Assembly (NCBI GenBank): GCA_943736015.1
Contig: OX031061.1
Coordinates: 14,269,290 to 14,333,289 of the forward strand
Direction: 5' to 3'
Length of the DNA: 64,000 nucleotides
Source: Tridacna crocea
Taxonomy: Eukaryota; Mollusca; Bivalvia; Cardiida; Cardiidae
In this document: positions 11,112 through 24,400 of the stretch, one piece after another
Layout of the letters: each line of letters starts with the position of its first letter
Position numbering within the stretch: position 1 is the first letter of the stretch
Program-made: the position numbers and the translations under genes
Notes under the pieces: generated by a model
Told to the model about the DNA's origin: nothing
Database searches by the model: none
Seen by the model: only the letters and a program-made list of their open reading frames with translations

Positions 11112-11337
11112 CCCTTTACTCCTTAGATACTCATTTCTACTCATCGCTTGTATGAGCCTTTGGAAAACATCGTGGCAAAAGGTGAAATTGCTCGTGACGA
11201 GCAATTTCACCTTTTGTCACAATGTTTTCTATGCTATCAAAAGGTGTCCTATATACAAAAAAAATCTGTTTCATCCTTGGTGTTATTTAGGATTAATTAG
11301 AGATACCATAGAAATGTCTTATGGGGTAAAGGGTTAA
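11108..11337. mobile_element. Family A element, second of an adjoining pair
   Basis: TTAA at 11108-11111 and 11334-11337. The hairpin carries aggtgaaattgctcgtgacg and its complement, another variant in which both arms changed together. Confidence 0.75.
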
Positions 11338-11670
11338 AACTTGCATTTGTGTGGAAAAGAATAAAAGGGTCATTTATATTTTGAGAAAAAGAGGAAGCAC
11401 TGGTTACTAAAGCTTTCTCCATGCCAAATTAAATGGCTGTTAAACTAGACAAAAACAAATGACTGTTTATAATACACATATACTTGAACAGCGAAACTTT
11501 GGATGTGCTAAAGTACACATATAAAGTTAAACATAAAGGGGACTATGACTATATCTATTTCGAGTCTAAAGCCACTGTAGTAGTCACACATTGTACTATT
11601 AACAAAATGTAAGTGAAGAAAGTACATTAATAAGAGAACATGAGTGTATAAAGGACACATTATTAGTTAT

Positions 11671-12175
11671 ACGGTCAGGTAGCAGGAAACTTGGAAACTT
11701 GTTCACGGCTGTGCTAAATCATGTCGCCCCGAGCCGAAGGCGAGGTGGCGACATGATTCGCCACAGCCGTGAACAAGTTTCCAAGTCCCCTGCCACCTGA
11801 CCGTAAAACGAATTTATTATACTGCAAAGTTTTACCCTTACAAAGGGCGTTAATCGAAATTTTCCTGTATTATAATCTCACAGATCGAGTATGCTGACGA
11901 AATAGAAATTCCCTTCTGAGCGCCCCAATTCAATGAAAACTGACGTCACTGGATACAGACGTCACTAAAACGTGCAGTTTGGTGCATAAATGTGCAGTCT
12001 GGTGATCGATCGAAGCCACCATTTTTGATGTTTTGTTGCACGTGTAGTGATGTTTACGGGGAACTCAAAAGGAAAACTGGCTTTGCGGGTTTTTTGCCAG
12101 GGAACATGATATATATGTTCCCGGCATGTTAAGCAATCACATAACGAGAAATTTCTTTGCAGTATAATAAATTAA
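11671..12175. mobile_element. Family G composite inverted-repeat element
   Basis: 11671-11804 is an inverted repeat of about 60-bp arms (acggtcaggtagcaggaaac with its complement ending cacctgaccgt). It is followed by ttattatactgcaaag at 11814, which recurs inverted as ctttgcagtataataaatt at 12156-12174. The same components in another order occur at 56133-56255. No coding capacity was seen. Confidence 0.6.
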
Positions 12176-12476
12176 TTGTTATTAGTGGAACATGATTGTC
12201 TAATAAAAACTATATAGGTGGAAGCAAGGGAGAATGATCTATGAGATACCCGTATAAAGTGAAACTAGCGGAACATAACTATAAATTATCCGGATAACGT
12301 AAAAATCAGTGAAACATGAGTATATATAATAGTACCGATATAAAGCGAAATTAGTGTAACATCCAGTCTCGATATGAAATTGTATCAAAGGAACATGATT
12401 ATACTATATTATATTATATAACTGAATCTATACAGTGCCATGAAAAAGCTGAATTAGTTCAGCTTTCACAACAAAA

Positions 12477-15400
12477 ATGACTATAATCTATCAGTACAAA
12501 GTTGCCACCACTACCTTCCTCGGCTTTTTCAAGCTGTTAAAATGTTGGAGGGGAAGTGTTTACAAACTTATGTACAAAGAAGTGTTTGTTTTTTGTGCTT
12601 TATATGGGATAATAAGCCTTGTGTACAGATTTGCGCTTCACGAGGACCAGCAAAAGTAAGTAGCGCGCTTTTCATGTTTATCGCATCACTTTGTATGTTA
12701 CTCTTTGGCCCATTAATCATCTACCACAGAATTCAAAGTTTAAATGACTCTAATTAACCCTTATCTTACTAAATAAGTGAAATGAAATTTTCAAGCCGAT
12801 AGCAAAAAAACCCCCAACTTTCGCTATTTCAAAGGTCTCTTGAGAGAAAACCATCTGCTTATCAGAAAGTGTAGATCCAAGATCTGACAACATTCTGTTC
12901 AGTCTGATTTCGATCTACACTGTCAGCAAAGGGTCTGCGAGTCACCCTCAGCAGCTTAAGGGTTAAAAAGGTGTTTGAAAACATTGAAGGAAAAGGGGAA
13001 AATGCTGGTAACCAATAATGTGGTTTACTGAACTATAAACCACGATAGAAAGAGATTATTTTGATTCTGACATGACCAGCTCTTAATGAAAGGAAAACAA
13101 TGTAATTTTTGGAGTGAAAAGGCGAATGCAGATTTTATTCCATAAGTAATTTACTTTATGCAGAATGACTGCACTCTACTTAGAACGACGCCAATACACC
13201 GAATAATGTAGATTTTACCACGCTTTCGTTGAACTGTTTTTATTATTTCTAACATGACCAGCTCTTAATGAAAGGAAAAAAATCATACTTAAAGTTAAAA
13301 CGCGGATGCAGATTACGTTCCATTGAATAACCTACATACTTACTTTATACAGAATGACGTCACTCTACATAGAGTGATGTCACTACATAGAATAACGTAG
13401 ATTTTAACGTAGATTTTAACATGACACTTGAATTCGGCTCTTCAAACACAGTGCGATAAAAAAGTGGTAAAATCTACGTTATCTTTTATAGAATGACGTC
13501 ATTCCATGAAGAGTGACGTCATTCTGTACAAGGTAAGTTATTCATTGGATTATAATCTGCATCCGCGTTGCACTCTGTTTTTAGAGCCGAATTCACGTTA
13601 GAATTGGTATTACGGAGATGTATCAAAACTATCTTTTTGCCAGAGTATGGCCCAAATATTAATGTTATGTTAATAAGTACATTTAAACACCTTTGTGGAG
13701 TTTTTTCGACGAAAATACAATAAAACTGTTACGGTAGGTGTTGAGTAAATACACCCCAAACAATCTTCAACATTCATCGATTCAAAGAAAAGCGCGCTGA
13801 AGTAGCCTTTAGCTTTATAAGCGTCCAAGGACATCCAGTCCTTTACCAGACGACAAAACTTTAGCCTGGTCCATTTTGAGAGCAGTTATTTAAAAGATAT
13901 CAAATGCGACACATAGATCTAGTGCTTTTCTTTGAAAAGGTAGAAAACATCTAAGGAATAAAAGAGAACAAGATTGTCACCTGGTTCCCACAATGTTTTA
14001 AAAAAATTGTCTGTATTAGATCCTTAGAACTCGGGGTTATCGGTAGAGTGTTTAAGAACAGATCGGTGAAGGTGAATATATTAAAGCTTTATCACACGAG
14101 AAAATGTTGTACTCAACCAAATTGAATGCATCTGCAGCCGACAAATTAAGGTAGGTCAAATGATGATTTTTGTCTCCATAGCATAGAAAACATTGTGGGG
14201 AAAAGGAGAAAATGCTGGTAACCAGCATTTTCTCCTTTTCCTCATAATGTTTTCAAAGGTCTTTTTCTCCTGGGTCGTTAAAATTCGAGATTGTTTGGTA
14301 AAGGGTTGACGCATGTCTTTGTGGAATGTTAGACTATAAATTATCCGCCTGTGATAAATGCACTTGGAAACGCATGTTCATTTATTCCACATCATATGAC
14401 ATTAATTAACACCATTTTCTTTTTGTCTTCAAATACAACAGTTCTTTTACCGCTTTCAGTATACAAAACGGCGAAATCCCACTGGTAGATATTTTTTCTC
14501 TTTTTTATAAGAGGGTGCGGCGGGGATGGGGGTTGTTACCTGCTAGGGTTTTGTTTTTGCAATGAAAATGCCTTATCTAAGGACACTTGATGGACCATAC
14601 ATGGCTTATTTGCCAGAACGTTGCATTAGTATTGCAGCGATCCTAGATTTGATCCTTAATAGGTAACAGAACAATAAGTCGTGCATAGGCAAATCAAAAG
14701 AAAGCAATTGGCACAAGATACATTGCTAGCGAGGCAAGTGGCACCAAGAACAACTCGTACCAAGGATATCGTGTACCTAGGAAAATTAGTATTAGGAAAA
14801 AAGGTACCTGACACAATTGGTAACAGGGAAATTGGTACCTAAGATATGCTATACCCAGGACAAGTAATATAGTGGACATTGATGCGTACCCAACGCTATT
14901 CCTATTCACTACCACCATTATTAATTGTCTGTACCTACGGGTAATAGTGTTAATTTCAAATTAATAGCACGAAATGTATCTACAGTTTTTGCTGAAAACT
15001 TGAAATTCTGATTTTTTCTTGACTTAATTTTTTTCTTGTGAAATAAAACTATGTCACAATTGCAAACCGCTCCGAATTGTAATACCAAAGATATGATCTT
15101 ATTGAAGACAAGTAAAGATATTTTTGCTTTTTACCAGGACTGGTGCCATTGACGGTACTTGACTGCATTGTCACAATTTATTTATTACATGCCAATTAAA
15201 CCAACCAATTTGAACCCCATCTCAATTCTGATTAAAAAAAATGCCTTTCAAAAGATAACATTCGAAGTAGGCTCGTTGTTAAAAAAGCAAAGGTTGTTGG
15301 TTATATATAAAACACGACAGAATACGGGCTAGTTTTTACCGGTGTTACGCACAGCAAGTACTTAATGTATGCCTAAAACTGCGCTGACATACCAAGTACA

Positions 15401-18400
15401 TACATTTACTTGTACAGTCACGGTATATACTACCTACAAGTCAAGAAAAATCATTTGCTTCGAATACTTTGTAAACCTGAGCTCTTGGTGTGAACCATTT
15501 TATGCCATGTACATGTACATGTATATCGGAACCTCATCCCTCTCGTAACTGCTTGCTGTCGGAATATTCTATGCCAAAATTAACGTAAAATATTGTTTAA
15601 GGGAGTAAATCGTCACTGGTATTGTTGTTTTAGATGCAAATTGTTCTTCTAATTATCCTTGATAGTATTTCCCCCTCAGGACCCATTGTCCTTGACTCTA
15701 ATTGCCCCTGGAACAAATTGAATTGGTACGAATTATTCTATGTAACAATTTTCCTGTATACAAATTTATCCTAGGTACGAGCTGTCCTATATACGAGGTG
15801 TCCTAGATACCAATTATCTGGGAACCGAATTGTCCTACGAAAGAATTGAATCGGTAGGAATTTTGCTAGGTACTAATCGTCTTGGATACAATTTATCCTA
15901 GGTTTCATCTATCCTGGTATGAACTGTCCAAGGCACCAATTGTCCCGTTACGAACTGTCCTTATGACATATACTCTCAACAAAGGCTCCTGTTTTTGTCC
16001 ATGGCACTGAAATGGGTTGTAACTGATATTTTTTCTCCTTTACATACCTGTAATCTGACCATGCATGGATCAACTACATGACATTACCTCTTTTGCTCAG
16101 AATGTTTTTAATAGCCTTCTCACTCAGATTCATTAAACAGCAAGGTAAAACGGTTAATTTACATTAAAACTGTTATTTATTCTAAGGTGAGATTCACAGG
16201 GGTTGTTTCAAGACATCTCGCGCTCAAGGTGAGTTATCACAAACACGCCAACTTTTTGTCGCTTTAACTCTTTTCTCAGAAGACAAAATTCAGAACCGTT
16301 CACACTGAAAGCATTTTGAGACGATGAAATAAATGTGTATTAAATGATATATTTGTCTTCGTAATAGCGAGAAAACATCAATGAATGAAAGAGAAAATGC
16401 TGGTTCCCAGCACCGGCATTTTCTCCTTTTGACGGTGATGTTTTACAGAGCTTTTTTCTTCTAATTGGAAGTAAAATTACGGGGACAAGAGGTTAAGGAT
16501 TTAACTTGTGAACGTTGACATAGACGTTTGTCATAAATAAACCGTTTGTTATTCGTTTTTGCACACGACTTATTTACCGTGAGATGAAATTATTTAATTA
16601 ATTAGCATTATCGCTTCGCTGAACTCTTCACCAAACGAAAAGATTTTGGACTAGACTAGATAAATAGTATTTGCAGAAGACAAATTGATTGAAGCTAAAA
16701 TGATGATTTCTGTCTGTGACAAGATCACGGCGGGGAATCACGTGACACAACAACAACAACAATGACCGACATTTGAAGAAATTACCCGACTTCAGGTAAG
16801 AAAATCTTCATTAATTCCGTTAATACATGACGGATCGGAATTTTGTTTGAAGCAGAGAAGGCGGAAGGACTCCAGGGATTTGCTTGATGTGTTAGATTTT
16901 TTAAACAACACCTGATAAAAAAGTTATTGACGAGCAAACAAATTTTTTACCCTGGATAATTTGTTTGCTCGTCAATAACTTTTTTATCAGGTGTTGTTTA
17001 AAAAACGGAATTATTGAAGATTTTCTTACCTGAAGTGGGGGAATTTCTTCAAATGTCGGTCATTGTTGTTGTTGTGTCACGTGATTCCCCGCCGTGAAGA
17101 TTGAAAAAAGATTTTCGGAAAAAAAGAGAATATGCTGTTACCAGCATGTCTTCCTTTCCCACGATGTTTTCGGAATCATTACCATTCAAGGTCATTAAAA
17201 TATGGCAATGTTTGGTAAAGGATTAAATTCCTTCTCTTTGGTCCTGCTGGCTTGGTGATGAATCTGCAGAATTCACAACCTGAGGGTTGCAAGTTCGATC
17301 CTCGCCCGAGACTCGTGGGGAACCCTAACCGTGCAGTCGCCATGAAATGCTTAACCCATTACCACACAGTCGGTACTTTTGACGACCCGGAGAAAGAAGC
17401 CTTTAGAAAACATTGTGGGAAAAGAAGAAAATGCTGGTTACCAGCATTTTCTTCTTTTCCCACAATGTTTTCTACCCTTCACAAAACAAATTTCAAATTT
17501 TCAGTCACTTTTCTCTAGTCGTCTGCAAATGCTTTGATTTAGACAAACCTAAAATATTGTCGTTTGGTAAAGGGTTAAATCGTACCGAAAGTGGCGTAAG
17601 CACAAACGAATAGTTACATGAATCGTTTGATCCATTGTAGTTTTCCATCCTTTGTTGAGCCCGGTAATGTAGCTGAGTGGTTAGTATATCTGACTCGTGA
17701 CCTGATGGTTTCGGGTTCGATATCCGATTTATGCAAACTTGCTTTCCGGGGATCTTTCGCCCCTTACCTCTGATACAATTGAGAAAAGTAGTCAGTGGCT
17801 TAGAGAGAAACTTGTGAAAGTACTGGTGTGAGAAAGCGAGGAAACACGAGCGTAGGTGCACTTACGACCGTGATTTGACCTAAGCTGTTTAAGGTAGTGG
17901 ACCTGTAATAGGCCTATTGCAGCGTGGCATAAAATGTCTTGACAGTTGATAAAGACAGATTTGTACAGATATAATACTTTTGCACATTTTTAACCGACCA
18001 GAAATTCCCTTAATGTCTATCTTTAAATTATTTGTTAATACTTTTGTCAGTTTTCAGAAAAGGGAGGTAATTATCATATCCATTTGTGATGAAAATATAG
18101 TGGTTTTAGATTTATAAATGATAACTCTAGGAAGGACAAAAGGGAAAAGTGGCTCGGTGAAAGCAGTACAATAATATTCATTTTTAGTCTGAGCAAATTT
18201 TTTAGGATAATATCATTACAAACAAACAAATGATAAATTATTTAAAGTTTTCGTGGTGTTTGAGTCTAATGGGACACATGCAATCCGTCTATACATATGA
18301 ACTGTTTATAGCGTAGTTGTTGAGCTTTGGTTTCCAGTATTCTATCCTGTCATCAGTTTACTTCCAAAACCTCGTAACTACAGCTTGTTACAAGCTATAG

Positions 18401-21400
18401 TTACGAGGTTTTGGAAGTAAACCGACGTTGTGTTTTTTATACTTTTTGAGATATAGCAACATGTCATAACAGTTAATGTATCAGGTGGTTCATAGGCGGC
18501 TTTGTCACCATCTTTTGGCCTTTTACCAAACAGAGCTATGGTTTTAGGACTCTGAGGACGAAGCCTTTTAAAAATACATACTGGGAAAAAACGAGAGAGT
18601 ACTGGTACCGAGCATTTTGTCCTTTTCCTACATAATTTTTAATCTGGTCAGAGATAATTTCCAACAATTGAAGCATATCAAATGTGTAGCCTTCAATAGC
18701 TTTGAATTTGAATGTGGGCGTGTCGCTCATTAAGGATTACATGTTTTTAAGGCACTTAAAAAGTAAAACAACATATACAGCCCTTTCATATTCAGTGATA
18801 TCTCTATTGTATACTTCTTTGGCTTTATCTTCTAATATTGTATCATATTTTCAGGCTGTTTGAGAGTATAGCGACGTATTGTAACAGTTACACAAACTTG
18901 ATACCAGTGTCTTTTGTCCTTGGGTTTTATGTTTCCATTGTCGTTCACAGATGGTGGCAGCAGTTCACCAACGTCCCATGGCCAGACAGGTAAACTCTGG
19001 CGCACTTTTACCTGATTAATTTATGTTGATCTATTTGTACTTTAATATTATGAAAAATAGTTGTAAATGCAGGGTATACCAAATCAGATTTAAAGTCGTG
19101 TTTGTACTGTTTGCTTAACGCTCAATAAGTTTTGAAAAACAATTTTAACATATCATTGTACGGCTATGGAGGTTGGAGAGCTTTTGTGGACAGTGTATAT
19201 TAAGATCAGACAGCACAAAACGTGCAGTCTGATCTTGGATCTTCAGAATCTGCCATCTGATGCTCAACTATACCCTGTAAGCGTCAGTTATATCGAATAT
19301 ATACGTATAAGCCTCGAGAAAAGTCAGTTGAATCCTTTTAGGAAAAAAGTAAGACAGTATTCAGGGGACATACATGTATAATTTTCTCTTTCCACATATT
19401 TGTGATTATCTCTTTTTAGCTTAACATGTCATGGGGCTTTCCAGTTAGCTTGAATAAACATGAAAGTGATCTCTTTCCTTTTGTTTCCTGCAAGTACATC
19501 ACACCCATATAAAGAAATCAATATGTCGTTTCTCAAATGTAGCCGGATACAGGTATTTGGTGATATATCGTGCGGCCGTATCGATACGTGGTTCGGTATA
19601 GCTCAGTTGGTTAGAGTGCACGAACGGTATTCCTGAGGCCCTGGGTTCGAATCCCGGTCGAGCCGCGATATTTTTTCACCACCTGTTACACAAAGTTAAC
19701 CAAAGAGCTGCAATCTACAGTAATTTCAGACCTTTGATTTGTACCACAAAATCAAAGGACTGAAATTACTGAAATATTGAATGTGACAAAATACCTATAT
19801 CTAATACTTAAATTTATCTTTATCTTACCAGAACATTATTTATCATGGGGAGTTACATACACGGAGACGATGAGCGGTCTAGGATAATACGCAGAACTGT
19901 AGCACGATACATGATGTTCGGGGAAATCCTGATTCTGCGCTCAATAAGCGTCGCAGTGATGAAGAGGTATCCGAGTCTGGATCACATAGTGGATGCAGGT
20001 TTCTTTTCACTAGTTTTATGATACTGTGCGCTCTTATAGTGGGCTCAATACTAGCTAAACCTAAAGCTTGTTGTTACCTCTATTGTACGACACCAGAGCC
20101 CTGGAAAAGAGGGAGTGATAGTATTCTAAATCCATTATTTCTCTTCCAAACCCTATGTTGTGGGTACTTATTAGAATGGTCTCGATGAGACGATTCTAAT
20201 GAGTACCAATAACATAGGTTTTAGCGGACAAAAACTAACATTTTCAATTTTGGAATCAAAATCAGTCTCTCTGATTGGAGCTCTGGATGCTAAAGATTGG
20301 TGTCTAAGTGCCGTTGGCGTCATTTATGATAATGATGAATAGTTATACCAAGTGTAATGGCTTCCTCAAGAGATATCAAATACTCATTTGCTGTTCATTA
20401 AACTTCTATAAAAAGGCAAAACTTTAGACTTTCCCTCTGTAAAAAGTTTTGCATACAACAAAATAAATTTTACTAAAATATTAAAACTTGTCTCTTGAAA
20501 GGTTGGAAACAATGTTGGAAAGGCCAAATGCTGGCCACTAGCATTTTCTTCTATTGCAAACATGTTTTTAAAGCCTTATCGTAATACAAAGGAGTTGTTT
20601 GGAAAAGGTTAAAGAAAGCCTTCACATTTAATCTAAAGATTATCACCTGAAATGAAATTAAATCCCCACTGTGATATGTCGCCATTTTAAACGTGTAACG
20701 TTCATATTGTCACTATTTCATCATGGTACGACAAAAGAAACTTAAAATCTTAAAAGAAACAATGAGAAAGTATTGCGTAGATGTGTTGGCAGTAGTAATA
20801 CAGAAAAATATGTCAAGCTGTACTTACATGTTGGTCTTTGAATCGACCCCCCCCAAAAAAAAAAAAAAAAAAAAGCATCATTTCACAGCCAGAGCTGTTG
20901 TCAGGTGACGGTGTAGACCCAAGGCTGCACGAAGTTCAACATTTAGGGATCCATGAAAGTCGAATCAATTTAGTTAATCAATTGAATTGGTAGAGGAAGG
21001 GTTAAAGGCTTGAAGGATTCAGGATCAGCCTGCAAGCTCTTTGCTCTCAGATCTTAATCTATGCCGTCCATCCAAATACCCGTAATCACCCAATGCTCTG
21101 TTTTGGATTTCTATAAAAATGCTAAGTCATACCACAGGCCGCTGTAACTAAGTCTGTCTATCACCTAATATCGGAATTTTCATTGGAGGACTATGTAACA
21201 AAGCTATAAAGAATAACACATAATAAGGTATCGTCTCTATACCACTTTCGGATATATTTGGGACATGTTTTTTTTTTAAAAGGCGCAAAAAATCTGCAAA
21301 AAGTATCCAGGTCGACATTGGTCGAAACTTTTTGCTTTTGGTAAATTTTCATAATATCAAGAGACCTGCCTACTTCAGGATTCCCTTTTTTATATTTATA

Positions 21401-24400
21401 TTATCTTATATTTATATTTAATTGATTTTCTGTGAATTTTCTGGATTCATAATTATGTGATGACTTGCTATATGATTAAGAAAGTTATGAATCCATAGCT
21501 TTGTCATGCTTCATGGAGACTCACTTAGCCCCTTTTGCCAGAGCTTGACTAATGTTCTTTATCAAAGTGGAGAGGTACTGAAGTATCCACTGATTTCGTT
21601 GCACACTGTTTGTTATTATATACGATGTATCGGCGATACATCAATATGCTATTTTTAGCCACGACAACCTGTGCTCTTACTATAACAGGTATTATCACTA
21701 CTGAAGAAGCCCTGATGTTCGAGAGAGTGGAGTGCAAATACAACAAGTTCTGGGTGCCCTTGGTGTGGGCCAACAGCGTTCTGACCAGCGCAAGACGAGA
21801 AGGGAAAATAGAATCTGACATTGGCTTCAGATTAATAATGGAGGTAGTACTAGAGCCATCTCTGTCACGGTCGTACAAACTCGGTATTGTATGGTCAAGG
21901 GTAAACATGGCGCTTTACCGTCGTATGACATTATTTCAAGAAGTGTAAACCAAAGAAGTTTTCGGCAAACAATATTAAAATCACGATTAGAGTCACTTAC
22001 AAATAATTTTACCATTTACGATCCTGCATTTCGTCGGTTTACTTCAAAAACCTCGTAACTACAGCTTGTTTCAAGCTGTAGTTACGAGGTTTAGGAAGTA
22101 AATCGACCATTTGTAAAAGTAGTGGTTACAAGCATTTTTTCCTCTCTTCCTGTATTGATTTCTTAAATTGTATTCTTTTGAAATAAATCACATCATTTGA
22201 GCCATGCATGGTTTCTCGTCTGCAAGTGTTTCAAATTTAAAAGAGTCTAAAATATGGACGAAAAAGTTAAAGGGGGCTATTTGTATGCAGTTAATAGAAA
22301 AATTCATGTAAAATACATTTACACTTCCTTTTGTTTTTCTTTGCAATCGTATAAACTGTGCGGTTTAATTGAGTAAAAAAATAACTAACTTTATAACATA
22401 TGACGTCATCCTGCTGATTTAATTACGATTACTCGTCATTGACGCGTGTCATTTATCACGTGACATTTCAAATAGCCTTTGCGAAACTCTGGTGATAAAT
22501 GTCAAAAGACCTACATTGCTGTTCAGTGCAGTTTCGTTAAACAATACTTTTTTCTTACTGAAGAGATTCTACTATACTAGTAATTTGCCTACTATTTGTT
22601 AGTTGTTATCCTACTCATTTCAGTGATAAATCACCTTTTCTGCTTTGCTGGCTTTTGACCTTCATTTGTACTTATAGAAGAATAAATAGAAACTTGTGAT
22701 AGGTTAAAAATGTACACATATTTACTTTGAGGACCGCTGCCTATTTGCGGGCAAATTCACGCTGTCTATTTTCTTCTAAATATATTCCTTGTTTAACTCA
22801 TTACCAAATGACAAAATTTTAGGTTTGTCCAAATAGAAAGCATTTGCAGACGACAAAATAAAAGTGACTTAAAATTTGAAATTTGTTTTGTGAAGGACAG
22901 AAAACATGGTGGGAAAAGGAGAAAATGCTGGTTACCAGCATTTTCTCATTTTCCCACCATGATTTTTCTGAAGGTTTCTTTCTCAGGGTCGTCAAAAGTA
23001 GGAATTGTGTGGTAATGGGTTAATGTTGATGAGATTGTGGTACAAAAATAAGTGTAACTACATGCATATTGTTCAGCCAAATAAAACGAAAAATAAAAGA
23101 AATATTAATTATGTGTTAGTAACTCTTTTCATAACAGTCCCAGTTTTTAACGACCCTGATAAAGAAGCCTTCTGAAGTCATTGTGGGAAAAAAGAAATGC
23201 TGTTAACCAGCACATTTTCTCCTTTTCCAACAAGGTTTTCTATCCTTCCAAAACTAAATTTCAATTTTTGATCTACATTTATTTTGTCATCTGCAAATGT
23301 TTTCAGTTTGAAAAATTTTATAATTTTTTCGTCTGGTAGAGTAAAATAAAATATTAACTCTATTCCAGACGAGAAAACATAAGACCTGTGAAAAATGAAA
23401 GCAACTGTAGGCGACATTTTGACTAATGCTTAAAGCAAGGTATTTGTCTATGGCAGGATATTTGTCAATGGCAGGGTATTCGTCTATGGCAGGGTATTCA
23501 TGTATGGCAGGTATTCGTCTATGGCAGGGTATTCGTTAATGGTAGGGTATTCGTCTATGGCAGGATATTTGTCTATGGCAGAGTTTTCATCAATTGCAGG
23601 GTTTTCATCGATGGCATGGTATTCATCTATTGCAGGATATTCACCTATGGCAGCGTATTAATCTATGGCAGGGTTTTTGTTTATGACAAGGTATTCATCG
23701 ATTGTAAGGTATTCGTCTATGGCAGAGTATTCGTCTATGGCAGGGTATTTGTCTTTGGCGGGGTATTCATGTATGGCAGGTGTTCGTCTATGGCAGGGTA
23801 TTCGTTAATGGTAGGGTATTCGTCTATGGCAGGATATTTGTCTATGGCAGAGTTTTCATCCATGGCAGGGTTTTAATCGATGGCATGGTATTCATCTATT
23901 GCAGGATATTCACCTATGGCAGCGTATTAATCTATGGCAGGGTTTTTGTTTATGACAAGGTATTCATCGATTGTAAGGTATTCGTCTATGGCAGGGTATG
24001 TATCTATGGCAGGGTATTCGTCTATGGCAGGGCATTCGTCTATGGCAGGGCATTTGTCTATGGCAGGGTATTAAATTTATGGCAGGGTATTCATCTATGG
24101 CAGGGTATTCGTCTATGGCAAGGTATTCGTCTATGGTAGAGTATTCATCTATGGTAGGATAGAAAAACTTTGTGGGAGACGTAGAAAACCAGCATTTTCT
24201 CCTTTTCGATGATAATTTGAAAGTTTTCTTTTCCAAAGAGTCGTTTAAGGGTTTAGGATTATGAGACAAGATACATGTTTGATCCAGGTGTTTTTAGACA
24301 GATTTATTTTTCATTCAGCCTTTATGACTTGTAAATGCGACGAACATTTCGCATTAATCAACTCTTTACCACAAGAGAAATTTTTAGACTTGTCCAAATT

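Larger units (their letters stand above)
12656..18854 (+). other. Bestrophin intron 1 (6.2 kb), repeat-filled
   Basis: Donor gtaagt after the codon-split lysine and acceptor ttttcag. Contents are listed separately: family C and A remnants, the family H cluster, inverted minisatellites, family A copies, a nested foldback element, SINEs and a family E copy. No additional exon was recognised. Confidence 0.8.

Noticed and set aside
23616-24139. Open frames rich in VFVYGR repeats
   Set aside because: They come from the 18-bp minisatellite, which is open on both strands because its unit is divisible by three.
23436-24160. CRISPR-like array
   Set aside because: Contiguous repeats without spacers, in a eukaryotic intron.
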